DNA from: Candidatus Brocadia sinica JPN1
GTDB lineage: Bacteria > Planctomycetota > Brocadiia > Brocadiales > Brocadiaceae
Length of the DNA stretch: 64,000 nucleotides
NCBI RefSeq assembly: GCF_000949635.1
Contig: NZ_BAFN01000001.1
Span: forward strand, 1,674,001-1,738,000
Reading direction: 5' to 3'
The notes below the pieces were generated by a model. It was not told where the DNA came from. It was given only the letters and a program-made list of their open reading frames with translations, and made no database searches. The position numbers and the translations under genes are program-made. Shown in pieces: positions 36,675-46,110 of the stretch. Position 1 is the first letter of the stretch; each line of letters begins with the position of its first letter.

Positions 36675-37574
36675 TCAGAACCTTTTCATGAAATTTTGCA
36701 ATCTCCGAAAATTGTTTGTTCCCAAAAAGGACAACAAGAGGAGAAAAAAGGATCGTATTTCTGCCGGATAGATTCTCATCGCTGATAAAAAACATTTCCG
36801 GCCCTTCTTTGTATTTTCACTACTGCAATAAAGCACACCAAGACGAATATGATATTGACTGTAAGCTTTACGATTAGAAGAAAAGATGTTGCTGTATCTT
36901 TCCAACATTAATTCAATTCCCCTTATTCTTGTCTTAGCATTAGCGGAAATATTGTTTTTGTGAATATGGTACTTTACCAGGGGTTTTTCAATATATTCAA
37001 AGTAAAATTCTTTCGAAATGCGAATCCACAGATCATAATCTGTCGGGTAGGGTATCATTTTATCAAACAACCCTATTCTTTCAAAGCATATCCTCCGTAT
37101 CATAACTGTCGATGGCACTCCAACATAGTTTTTGATAAGAAGAAACTTATAAATATCGCCTTTTTTGGAAGGACGCCTTTTTTTTAATATTTTCTGACTT
37201 GTTAAGTCTACTTCAACATAGCCACTATACACCACACCAACCCTTGTTGGGCTATTTTTTAATAAATCAACCTGTAATGTCAATTTCTCTGGCAGCCATT
37301 CATCATCATCATCTAAAAATGCAATATATTCAGAATCGGAATTCATTATTCCGGTATTCCTAGCCTCTGCTTCGCCTTTGTTTATTTCGTTACGTATATA
37401 TTTTATTCTCTTGTTATTCAGTTTACTCACAATCTCCGGGGTATTATCCCCGGAACAATCATCTACCACGATTATCTCAAAATCCTGAAATGTTTGATTT
37501 AAAACACTTGTAATTGCAGAGTACAGAAGCTCTGAACGATTATGGGTAGGAATAATTACACTAACTTTAGACAC
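36675..37574 (-). CDS. Glycosyltransferase family 2
   Basis: The 299-residue GT-A enzyme probably starts at GTG 37574 (preceded by GGGGAG). VSVIIPTHNRSELLYSAITS and IIVVDDCSGDNTPEIV bind the nucleotide, FLDDDDEWLPEKL holds the DxD metal motif, and IPYPTDYDLWIRIS is the acceptor-side ED/D-like block. It is the last gene of the right-hand minus-strand glycan locus, facing the K+ channel gene. There is no membrane anchor. It is probably one sugar-addition step in the exported glycan. Confidence 0.88.
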   Translation of the reverse strand: MSKVSVIIPTHNRSELLYSAITSVLNQTFQDFEIIVVDDCSGDNTPEIVSKLNNKRIKYIRNEINKGEAEARNTGIMNSDSEYIAFLDDDDEWLPEKLTLQVDLLKNSPTRVGVVYSGYVEVDLTSQKILKKRRPSKKGDIYKFLLIKNYVGVPSTVMIRRICFERIGLFDKMIPYPTDYDLWIRISKEFYFEYIEKPLVKYHIHKNNISANAKTRIRGIELMLERYSNIFSSNRKAYSQYHIRLGVLYCSSENTKKGRKCFLSAMRIYPAEIRSFFLLLLSFLGTNNFRRLQNFMKRF

Positions 37575-37727
37575 TTGTAGCTCCCCCCGGAGGGTCCCCC
37601 TTATAAATTCTTCTCACGTAATAATATCGGAAGATTTACAAAAATATTATAAAATAATAATGCAACTGAAGACGCAAGACAAATTTTAGAAAATAGTAAC
37701 TAAATGGAATATGAGATGTATCGGTCT

Positions 37728-40406
37728 TTAAAAACATCTGAGTGTATTTGCCTTATCGGGCATTTGCTCCGGTATGGCTATCGATTCCTGGTTTGCCGGT
37801 ATATATAGTCTCCTGTGTCCTTCACGCCCTGCACGCCGGAGCGACAGCCAGAATGCAAAAGGCCCGGTTAGATTACCAATAATTTCGATTATAAGAAGTG
37901 GCAACGGATAGATATTTCTGCCATAGAAGCGATGTATGATCCGCCGGAGATGCGTTATTGGCAACTCTAGCAACAGTCGCAACAGTGCACGCAAATCGCC
38001 ATCGAAAATCAGTGTGGCAAGATGATAGGCAACCTGTCCCTTCCCATAGTTGTAAAGATGATGGCGCAGAGACGGCATATTGGGGTAATACCTGCTCCAC
38101 ACATAAGCGTCTGGCTCATAGACAAGTGTATAGCCTGCCTTGAGTACCTTATAGAAGAGATATACATCCTCGCCGCCACCTGAAGGCGTGCCAGGCCCCA
38201 GCGTTTCGTCCATCAGGCCTATTCCGGGATTTCTGAAGATACTGGCACGTAACGCTGCATTGGTTGTTGCGCCAAGCTTTCCTATGGGTACAGCGCGGCG
38301 CCAAAACGATTTAAGCCAGTCCCCGTCTGCCTCCAATGGCTCAAAGCCGTATCTGAATTCTTCGTGGATATCAAAGAATCTTTGCGATCTGGTTTCGAGT
38401 TCGGCTGGCAAAATATTGCCAGTAACAACCATAACATCGCTGCGGCCAAACGGTGCAACCAGTTTTTCTAACCAATCTGGCGGCATTGCCACATCGTCAT
38501 TGATAGTGATAACAATCTTGCCCTTGCTCATCATGAAACCTTTATTTCTGGCGCAAGCCAGCCCCCCGAACGGTTCGTTTATCAGCATGACCGCGGAAAA
38601 CTCAGCAACCACAGGTGCAGTCAGGCCAGAGGATGGATTACGATCCACGACAATAATCTCGGCCTGGCGAGAAGTTTCTTGAGACACGAGGCAGTTTAAA
38701 CATCTGCGCAAATCGTCAGGGCGGTCAAGTGTTGCTATTACGACTGAGACTGTAATATCAAGCGGCAATCTTACCGTCTCGCATGCCATTCCCTCATTGG
38801 TCGGTACAGAGTGCCGGGTTAAGGCTGACAGTACGCCAGCCTGCATGGAATTTGCATCAGGATTATGATATAGTTCGAGAAGCTTGAGGTTAAAGCAATC
38901 AACGATAGCCTCACAAAGACGGGTTACACTCACTGACTGGTGACGATTCGCTATATCCACACTGCCCAGTAAATTGCCATCCCTGACTACAAACACGCGT
39001 ACGCTTGCGTAGTCAGTTACATCGGTAAGCGCACGCAGTGGTTGGCTAATATCTACGGTGCGCACAGCGACAGCATGCGGATTCTTGAGGGTAACCTTTC
39101 GTGATATAATTTTCTCAGGCAACGCCGCTTGTGTAAGGGGGCCAAATCTATGCGTGATTTTTTCTGCGGTGCGTCGTGCTTTTTTGTAGCAGTACAAACC
39201 GCGGAATGAACCCTTTAGCCTGGCCAGGAGAATATCACGAGGGAAGTACGACGGATACACCGAGGAAATTAACAAAGAGCGCATCTGCCGCAAAAGCCAG
39301 CGGAACCCCAGCCGGAAAAAAGCAATCCGTTCATCAGGATATGCAAGAATACTGCGCGTCAGGTACGCATAAAAGGCAGTGCCCCAGGTGGAAAGCTGAG
39401 TTTTTAGGTGTGCATAATCGCGACGGTGACAATGCCGCACAATCGCCCCCGGCTCATAGACCAATGAATATCCCGCTTTCAGCACACGAAAGAACATCTC
39501 GAGGTCGCCGCCACCATTAGTGACAGTGCCTACATCCAATGCAGGATCGAAGTAGCCAATTCGATCGAACAGACAACGGCGGTAGGCCATATTAGCCCCG
39601 GTACCGTACTTACCCGTAATTCCATGAAGGGACGCCGCTCGTTCACCTCTTTCGATATTCACCCGACACCACTTGCGCTCAAAACCTCTCCCGAAACCAC
39701 CGCATTGCTCAAAGAGTAGCTGGGCTTCGGTCTCAAGCTCGTAAGGTACCACAAGCCCGGTAACAGCCATAACCTCAGCATTTTCGGCGAAGACAGCGGC
39801 AATGGCTTTAATCCAGCCTGAATCAACCACCACGTCGTCATCGGTGTAGGCGATAATCTCTCCACGGGACTCGATGATTGCCCGATTGCGTGCCCAATCG
39901 AGGCCAGGACGAGGCTCACGGACATACCGCATATTCGGGTAACTCGTGCGTACTAATTGCTCGGTTGCAGTACTGTTCGGCGCATTATCAACGACGAGAA
40001 CGTCCAGTTTCTGGTAATCAATGCGGCTGAGAGAGTCAAGGCATTGTGCAAGATCTGCAACACGGTCACGGGTACAGACCGCAACGGTCACCAATGGTGG
40101 TGGTTCATTGTAAACCGGATGCGGTATATCAGACAGATCGCCTGTGCGTAATCCACCCGGTCGTGGCAGCGTCATCAGACCATCATATAAAAGGTGCCGT
40201 ATGATGGCATGTCCATGCTTTCTCTGGATGGACTTGCTAATCGCCGCCACAGTACATTTACCATCGCTAACAGGTATTTTGATGTACCCAATTGGCGTGC
40301 CGTGCAAACGAACCAATGCCTGTAATGACCCATACCCATCCATGCCCTCAATATCTGCAAGTGGACGGCTCAATTCTATGTCGGTTACTTTTATCGGCTT
40401 ATACAC
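37728..40406 (-). CDS. Tandem GT2-GT2 glycosyltransferase with two copies of an accessory module
   Basis: The 892 residues start at GTG 40406. Two GT-A domains are present: about 104-330 (TVAVCTRDRVADLAQCL, VLVVDNAPNS, AYTDDDVVVDSGWI) and about 547-800 (VSVVIATLDRPDDLRRCL, IIVVDRNPSS, TINDDVAMPPDWL, GGGEDVYLFYKVLKAGYTLV). Each is preceded by a related module of about 70 residues (about 10-78 and 448-515), with patterns such as LVRLHGTPIGYIKIPVSDG and VFVVRDGNLLGSVDIAN. The same module recurs in the next gene. The gene's base composition is clearly more GC-rich than the genes at 43-48 kb. Two sequential sugar transfers are likely. Confidence 0.88.
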   Translation of the reverse strand: MYKPIKVTDIELSRPLADIEGMDGYGSLQALVRLHGTPIGYIKIPVSDGKCTVAAISKSIQRKHGHAIIRHLLYDGLMTLPRPGGLRTGDLSDIPHPVYNEPPPLVTVAVCTRDRVADLAQCLDSLSRIDYQKLDVLVVDNAPNSTATEQLVRTSYPNMRYVREPRPGLDWARNRAIIESRGEIIAYTDDDVVVDSGWIKAIAAVFAENAEVMAVTGLVVPYELETEAQLLFEQCGGFGRGFERKWCRVNIERGERAASLHGITGKYGTGANMAYRRCLFDRIGYFDPALDVGTVTNGGGDLEMFFRVLKAGYSLVYEPGAIVRHCHRRDYAHLKTQLSTWGTAFYAYLTRSILAYPDERIAFFRLGFRWLLRQMRSLLISSVYPSYFPRDILLARLKGSFRGLYCYKKARRTAEKITHRFGPLTQAALPEKIISRKVTLKNPHAVAVRTVDISQPLRALTDVTDYASVRVFVVRDGNLLGSVDIANRHQSVSVTRLCEAIVDCFNLKLLELYHNPDANSMQAGVLSALTRHSVPTNEGMACETVRLPLDITVSVVIATLDRPDDLRRCLNCLVSQETSRQAEIIVVDRNPSSGLTAPVVAEFSAVMLINEPFGGLACARNKGFMMSKGKIVITINDDVAMPPDWLEKLVAPFGRSDVMVVTGNILPAELETRSQRFFDIHEEFRYGFEPLEADGDWLKSFWRRAVPIGKLGATTNAALRASIFRNPGIGLMDETLGPGTPSGGGEDVYLFYKVLKAGYTLVYEPDAYVWSRYYPNMPSLRHHLYNYGKGQVAYHLATLIFDGDLRALLRLLLELPITHLRRIIHRFYGRNIYPLPLLIIEIIGNLTGPFAFWLSLRRAGREGHRRLYIPANQESIAIPEQMPDKANTLRCF

Positions 40407-40518
40407 AGTAGTATTCGAATTGTTTTTAGTAATTTTTGCATGCAGCTTCTCTTGGATTTGGCAAGTTCTATGCCAAACATTGATTTAGGTCGATATTGGT
40501 CGCTTGTCAAGTAGGATA

Positions 40519-43110
40519 TTACATCTGATGAACATCGAGCTTTGCGATGAAACTTTGCAAGTTATCGGAATCCCCCGCCTCGATACGGGGCAGTGCAAGC
40601 AGGGAATCATCCAGTTTGCTTATTTCTGCCTGGCAGGTCAGGCCAAAGATGTAACCACATGCCCCTATGAGATGTTGAACTATTCTGTTTGTCGCCCCGT
40701 ATGGGTATGCAAAGGCCTTGACTGCCACCCCAAGTTCATGACCTAAAGCTGCTCGTGAACAAGCTCCTTCGCGAACAATTTCCTCGTGGGTGAGTTTTGT
40801 AAGTGAACGATGACTGGCCGAATGGGAGCCGAATTCTATACCTTCTGTCTGAAGGGTGCGAATTTCATCCCATCCGAGCAGGGGGATCTGCCCGCCGTAT
40901 TCGCTATCACGTTTACGCAATGTTTCCACCCAGTCAGTGACAATAAAAATTGTCGCCGAGAAGCCATAACGGCGTAAAATTGGCCATGCGAAAGTTAAGA
41001 AATCCAGGTAGCCGTTATCAAAAGTAAGAAGAACCGCCCGCCTAGGAAGTGGTTTTTTCTCAAGCATCGCCACACCCCAATCCTCCAGTCTGATGCTATA
41101 GAATCCGGCACTATGCAGGCTGGAGATATGTTCTTCAAATGTTTCCGGAGTTATAGAGTCGTCTGCTGTTGCTGGCGACGTAGCAGGACAAATCCTGTGA
41201 TACAAAAGGATCGGAAGTTGATTGGTCACAACGTTTTCATTACTGTGATTCTGATAGGTGTCTGTTGCTTTTTCCCGTTGAATCTTACGAGAAATATTTG
41301 GGTTAAAAAAGGGTTCTTGTTTTTGCAACAATTGATGCCAAATGAGATCGGGTGAGTGAATGATGCGTTTAGTGTGTCCATTTTGAGACGATGCCCGGAC
41401 TATTGGTTCTCCATTGGCCAGTGCTGCATCAATGATATCTTTTTCAGTAACGGCCGGAAGTGTTGTCCATCTGGAAGCACTCGTTCCAATCAATCCATAT
41501 GTGTTCCGGCCGAGTATCAGGTTGTATGTGTCAGGAATCAGTGTTTTACAGGCAGCATAGTCAAGCGCACGAATGTTATTTCCGAATGTAAATAGAGAAT
41601 AGCCGTCTTTGGAAAATCGGTTTACGGTTGCTGCCGATTGGGAAAGTCGGTCCCGAAGGGACAGGGGATCTGTGACAGACTTACCAAGAATCCCTTCTCG
41701 GACCGCAACACGGCACAATTCAAAACCACTTGCTTTTGTAAGTATTGCACGTAATTCTTCGGCACGGAGTATATCACCTGTAATGGGAATGGTTACGGCT
41801 CCGACTGCAGCTCCGCCCACGGTTAACAGTACGTTTATTTCAGGACATGAAACCCTCATATCAGAAATATCTTTACTGACTTCAACTATCAGCCAGCTAT
41901 CATTAACACAGTACCTTGTGGCTTTTTTTGAACCTTCAAATAAAAAGATTTGTGGCCGGTACGTGAATTTCTCTTGTGGCTTATTGCCTCTGTCCAGATA
42001 AAAATGTTCTAGAGATACATTAGGGCAGCCCCACACCTCCTGTAAGAATATTACCCAGCCAATCAGATCATGTAATTGTATCCATAGAGCACGCTCGTCT
42101 TTTGGAAGACCGCCAACAAGGCATAATTTTTCTTTGTAAATGGATAAGCCAGCAGGTTCATGCTTAACACGGATATTTCGGTAGATTGTGCGTTCAAAAA
42201 AATGACGAACAATAGGCCAAGCAAAATCGGCTGCAATAGCATCTGAAAGGACATATGCGGGAACGAGTCCATCGCAAATGGGCAACTCAAGTGTGCCGAT
42301 GTAGGACCCCATAAATTCGATTTGGCATAAGAGACGCCTTGCGGAAGTGTGAGGGACAACATTGTTTACTGGCTCCGTAACCTCAATCTTGATTATATCG
42401 GCGTCCTCTACAGTCATTGGCAATGTCTCCGCTGCAATTTTCTTAGAATTCTTTTGATAAATTTTTGGATGGACAATTGCGAGTTGAGAGATATTCGTAT
42501 TTTCCAGTTCTCTTTCAAGGAGAGGATAATTGCCGATGCAATTATCTTTAACAAAGATAAAAATATTTTGAGCATAATAGGGTTCTACATTTTCATTGTC
42601 CCATATTGCTTTCCGTAAACAATCAATTATTAAATATTTATTCTTTTTAAAGTGTTTTAGCCAGTAATGAGGCCATTGTTCATTTACGTGACATACTCCT
42701 CCTTGAAAAGGGATAGCTGCTGAAAAAAGAATAACTTGTCCAAGTTTTGTAACTGAATCTATAAAAATTTCCGCACATTCAGCGGGGAGATGTTCCGCAA
42801 CTTCCAGGGACACAACTAAGTCAAATTCCCTGTTTAATTGAAGAGGCTTTGTGAGGTCAAACGGCAGGAATTCTTCCTGGGGAATTTGCAACATATTTTT
42901 CTTTATATAATCACCATCAATTCCTAGGCATTCTGTGATGCCAAATTCCTTAAAGACAGTTAACCAAGTTCCTAAGCCGCAACCGACATCAACGATACTT
43001 TTAGGATGAATAAATCCAAGAAGCAAAGGTATAATTTCCCTTGCCGACCTTTTCGAGGTCTCTTTTTGAATTCTGTAAAAATCTTCTTTATATAGTTTAT
43101 TCATCGGCAT
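40519..43110 (-). CDS. Methyltransferase - accessory modules - NodB polysaccharide deacetylase fusion
   Basis: The 863-residue multidomain protein has a SAM methyltransferase (about 15-200: SIVDVGCGLGTWLTVFKEFG, FDLVVSLEVAEHLP). The module of about 70 residues shared with the neighbour appears twice (about 250-320, IEFMGSYIGTLELPICDG; 420-490, LTVGGAAVGAVTIPITG). A NodB deacetylase domain (628-863) has LLYHRI, TFDNGYLD and the HSASH metal motif. In NodB the motif is normally TFDDG; here the second, metal-binding Asp is Asn699, so activity may be changed. The fusion suggests methylation and deacetylation of one glycan. It has no signal peptide, which is odd for a deacetylase. Confidence 0.85.
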   Translation of the reverse strand: MPMNKLYKEDFYRIQKETSKRSAREIIPLLLGFIHPKSIVDVGCGLGTWLTVFKEFGITECLGIDGDYIKKNMLQIPQEEFLPFDLTKPLQLNREFDLVVSLEVAEHLPAECAEIFIDSVTKLGQVILFSAAIPFQGGVCHVNEQWPHYWLKHFKKNKYLIIDCLRKAIWDNENVEPYYAQNIFIFVKDNCIGNYPLLERELENTNISQLAIVHPKIYQKNSKKIAAETLPMTVEDADIIKIEVTEPVNNVVPHTSARRLLCQIEFMGSYIGTLELPICDGLVPAYVLSDAIAADFAWPIVRHFFERTIYRNIRVKHEPAGLSIYKEKLCLVGGLPKDERALWIQLHDLIGWVIFLQEVWGCPNVSLEHFYLDRGNKPQEKFTYRPQIFLFEGSKKATRYCVNDSWLIVEVSKDISDMRVSCPEINVLLTVGGAAVGAVTIPITGDILRAEELRAILTKASGFELCRVAVREGILGKSVTDPLSLRDRLSQSAATVNRFSKDGYSLFTFGNNIRALDYAACKTLIPDTYNLILGRNTYGLIGTSASRWTTLPAVTEKDIIDAALANGEPIVRASSQNGHTKRIIHSPDLIWHQLLQKQEPFFNPNISRKIQREKATDTYQNHSNENVVTNQLPILLYHRICPATSPATADDSITPETFEEHISSLHSAGFYSIRLEDWGVAMLEKKPLPRRAVLLTFDNGYLDFLTFAWPILRRYGFSATIFIVTDWVETLRKRDSEYGGQIPLLGWDEIRTLQTEGIEFGSHSASHRSLTKLTHEEIVREGACSRAALGHELGVAVKAFAYPYGATNRIVQHLIGACGYIFGLTCQAEISKLDDSLLALPRIEAGDSDNLQSFIAKLDVHQM

Positions 43111-43192
43111 GTTGTATTGACTTCTTCCTGTGCATTATCAGAACTTTTTTTAAATATACCTTTTATCTAACAAATAAAACTTGTGGTTTTAT

Positions 43193-44029
43193 TTAATCCT
43201 CAAAGAATTCTTCCCATGGGGTATTTTTAAATTCTTTCTTCAATTCAAAATAATTTGTGATTATTTTAGAAAGCGGTTGTCTTGTCTGTCTATATGTGGA
43301 TGGTTTAAGGATTTTATAATTTACACCTAAAAACTCTTGCATGCGTCTCATTTCGTTTTCGTAATTACGGGATAGATTTTCATAGAAAACGTCAATCTTG
43401 TGATGGTTTTCAAAATAGATATCGTATTGTTTTTTAATCTCTTGCGCCCAGGTAAATTCATGAAGACATTCTTCATAGCCAAGCGAAACAGAAAAATCTT
43501 CTTCCTCGGAACCGGTAATATCAGTCCATTTATTCGTTTTAAATGCCCTCTTAAGGGAGAGCAGGACTTTAAGGGTGTTATTCCTCTTTAGGTGAATTAT
43601 CTTTAAATCTTTTTGATTCTTTAAAAATGTCCAGACAGTTTTACGGGAATCGTTTTGTGCATGGTAATAGAATATTTTGAATCCCACTGCCCCTATTTGT
43701 TTTGGGAATTTTTTAAATACCTTTTCTTTTAAAAATCTATCCGGGTTATTTTGAATTAATGTTTTTAAGCTCCTAGATTGCAGATATTTATCATAATCGG
43801 GTAAATCCCATCCGATAGAATCGTATGAACGAAACAATTCCCCGAAAGTAACGATCTGATTATGGGAATTTAATAAACCACGGAGAAAGTTCGATCCGGA
43901 TCTTCCTCTTGTAAGAATAATAAATTTACAATAATCTGAGTGGCCATCACGTATTCCTAAAGTAAGGGCCAGGTTCTTTAAATGAAAACAAATTAAACCT
44001 TTTAGATTCAGGAGGCTTCCAACAGTCAT
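43193..44029 (-). CDS. Sulfotransferase family protein
   Basis: The 278-residue protein has the 5'-phosphosulfate-binding loop in FIILTRGRSGSNFLRGLL (R41-F48) and a second PAPS contact in IIHLKRNNTLKVLLSLKRAF. This pattern is that of the Stf0/NodH-like and HS-sulfotransferase superfamily. It would transfer sulfate from PAPS to a sugar hydroxyl. It follows a DUF6473-like gene, a pairing I recall from other polysaccharide loci. The DNA is markedly AT-rich compared with the genes to its left, suggesting separate acquisition. Confidence 0.82.
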   Translation of the reverse strand: MTVGSLLNLKGLICFHLKNLALTLGIRDGHSDYCKFIILTRGRSGSNFLRGLLNSHNQIVTFGELFRSYDSIGWDLPDYDKYLQSRSLKTLIQNNPDRFLKEKVFKKFPKQIGAVGFKIFYYHAQNDSRKTVWTFLKNQKDLKIIHLKRNNTLKVLLSLKRAFKTNKWTDITGSEEEDFSVSLGYEECLHEFTWAQEIKKQYDIYFENHHKIDVFYENLSRNYENEMRRMQEFLGVNYKILKPSTYRQTRQPLSKIITNYFELKKEFKNTPWEEFFED

Positions 44030-44045
44030 TTTTTATTGTAAGGAG

Positions 44046-44993
44046 CTATAAAATTATTGTATTTTTTCTGTATAGCCATTTACTAAAACTAAAAGACACA
44101 CTGGATCTTTTCTGTAGTCCAATTGGATGCAGATACCTTTTACACACCTTTTCAAGGGTATTTGCTGCAGCTACATGCATCTGGGGCGAAGGATAGTACC
44201 AATTCTTATCCCATACACCACCCCACGGATCTTCAATGGTGATTGGCTTGCCTGTAAACCGGTTAATAAGTGTATGTGGTATCCCTTTCCTTGATACACA
44301 TTCAACATATTCATCACAATGTTTTCGTATTAGATTAATCATATGTGTATTAACCAATTGGGGAAATTCTCCAAATAATGTGTGAATGTCTTTGTATTTT
44401 TCCTTATAGTGTGGCTTTCTGGTGGAGAACCAGAACAATATTTTGGGTGGGGTAATTTCTTCCAGGAGTTCTCTATAGTTATCAACCCAATTATTTCTGG
44501 TTTCAGTAATTATTGTTTTTATATAATCTTTATCGTGCTGTTTTAATAACTCTCTAAAAGCATCATCGCATCCAATCGGAGTACCATCGGATACTCTCGT
44601 GTAAAATCCCAGACCTTTACTGGTAAATAATGAATTACTCTCAGATCTTCCCGACATAATTTGTATGATGGCAAACCTGGCACTGTTGATATATTTTAAT
44701 AGTTTATCGTTGTCTTTTGAGAAAAACGATGGTCCTGCACCTCCCCGGCCAAGATTTACTGTTTGTATACCAAGCCTCTTTTGCAGTAAGGTTGGATATG
44801 GTTCTTCACAAAAACGTCCAAAAGTTTGTGCTGCACCAATAGATACGAAGTATTTGCCCTCTTCTAATTTTTGAGGTTTAGGTCCTCTGAATAGCAATTG
44901 AGTATTGGTTTGACGATCAATTATTTCCGGGTCCAAACAATACATTTGATAATCAATTACTTTCCAATCCTGGTTTGTGTACCCTTCAGCCAC
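44046..44993 (-). CDS. DUF6473-like protein
   Basis: The 315-residue protein is read from GTG 44993; an internal ATG at residue 17 is possible. It shows IDYQMYCLDPEIID, FRGPKPQKLEEGKYFVSIG, AAQTFGRFCEEPYP, VNLGRGGAGPSFF and IQIMSGRSESN, which I recognise as the pattern of the DUF6473 family. The GAAQTFGRF and LGRGGAG loops look like an SGNH-hydrolase-type fold, but a complete Ser-His-Asp set is not certain. No biochemical role is known to me. The gene precedes a sulfotransferase by 16 bases, so a role in sulfated-glycan decoration is inferred. Confidence 0.65.
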   Translation of the reverse strand: MAEGYTNQDWKVIDYQMYCLDPEIIDRQTNTQLLFRGPKPQKLEEGKYFVSIGAAQTFGRFCEEPYPTLLQKRLGIQTVNLGRGGAGPSFFSKDNDKLLKYINSARFAIIQIMSGRSESNSLFTSKGLGFYTRVSDGTPIGCDDAFRELLKQHDKDYIKTIITETRNNWVDNYRELLEEITPPKILFWFSTRKPHYKEKYKDIHTLFGEFPQLVNTHMINLIRKHCDEYVECVSRKGIPHTLINRFTGKPITIEDPWGGVWDKNWYYPSPQMHVAAANTLEKVCKRYLHPIGLQKRSSVSFSFSKWLYRKNTIIL

Positions 44994-45046
44994 TGAGTCA
45001 GTCTCCCGTAACTTTACGTTTTTGTTTCTGTGTGTGTTTATAATTA

Positions 45047-46105
45047 TTATCTTCTCAATGCAATTTCCGTTAGATTTCCTAAGTGGACTAACGGTTCATT
45101 AAAGATTGTATCATTCAGAATGTCAATAAACTCATAATGACTTGGGTGCGTGGGAAAATGAACGGCCCTATTTCTAAATTCCTCTTCAGAGTATGTTCCG
45201 TAATTCACTAACTGGCTAAAATAAACGGTATCAAAATTAAAATACTTGCCAAGACGCACAAAATCAGGCATCTCTTTAAAGTTGTTTTTTTGAACAACCA
45301 TGCTTATGCCTACCCACTCTAAGGGACCGTTTTTACGAAGGGAGCTGATAAATTTGAGGTTTTCAAGAAGCCTTGCGAAACTCCCACCCCTACGATTGAT
45401 TGCATAAGTTTCCGGGTTTGCCGCATCAATTGAAATATCTGCGCTTTTGATAAGCTGTTGTATATCCTTTGCGATCGTATCCCACATTTTTACTGTCCAT
45501 AATTGCGCGTTTGTTTGTAAATGTATTTTATCAATATTCGGCATATCCTTTCTTTTCATAGTTTGCAGCCATTTTCTGAAAAAAGGACTGCCAAAAGGAT
45601 CACCTGATCCCGTAATGTGTAAATAGTTAGCATGTTTCATAGCCTCCTGTTGAATCTTGTGCTGGACTCTTAATATTTGTTTCTTGTTTTTCTTCTCTAT
45701 AATAATATTTATTCGACATGAAGGGCAGGATAGATTACAAGATTTATCATATGTACAAATAATTTGTTTCGGTCCATAGGGTAGGAGTGTGAGTTCATTT
45801 TCTATTACGGTTTTTAAATCATTGTCTTTAACATCTTCAATTTTTTCAACCGGCCCGGATACCGTTTGTAAAAAAGCGCATCTGGAGCGATTGCAATAGG
45901 TAAATGAACCATCCAAAATTGAGCGCCGTATTTCTTGTGCCTTTTCACCATTCCATATCTCTTCAATCGACTGATCTTGTAAATTTCCTATGGATGTATC
46001 AAGCCATGCCGGACAGCACAGAAATACCTCCCCGATTTTTTTTAAATGGGTAATCTCAAACCATGTAAAAGGTTTCGAGCAAAACAAATGTCTGTTTTCT
46101 GACAT
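45047..46105 (-). CDS. Radical SAM protein with N-terminal SPASM-like cluster domain
   Basis: The 352-residue protein starts at ATG 46105 after AAGGG. The radical SAM motif CNLSCPSC (CxxxCxxC) sits at about residues 122-129, unusually late. Before it lies a SPASM-like segment (LFCSKPFTWFEI, EVFLCCPAWLDTSIGNL, SIEEIWNGEKAQEIR, YCNRSRCAF), normally found after the barrel. ITGSGDPFGSPFFRKWL is the SAM-binding strand. The substrate is unknown. It sits 6 bases from a methyltransferase gene in an AT-rich block with the sulfotransferase pair. Confidence 0.82.
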   Translation of the reverse strand: MSENRHLFCSKPFTWFEITHLKKIGEVFLCCPAWLDTSIGNLQDQSIEEIWNGEKAQEIRRSILDGSFTYCNRSRCAFLQTVSGPVEKIEDVKDNDLKTVIENELTLLPYGPKQIICTYDKSCNLSCPSCRINIIIEKKNKKQILRVQHKIQQEAMKHANYLHITGSGDPFGSPFFRKWLQTMKRKDMPNIDKIHLQTNAQLWTVKMWDTIAKDIQQLIKSADISIDAANPETYAINRRGGSFARLLENLKFISSLRKNGPLEWVGISMVVQKNNFKEMPDFVRLGKYFNFDTVYFSQLVNYGTYSEEEFRNRAVHFPTHPSHYEFIDILNDTIFNEPLVHLGNLTEIALRR

Positions 46106-46110
46106 GATAT

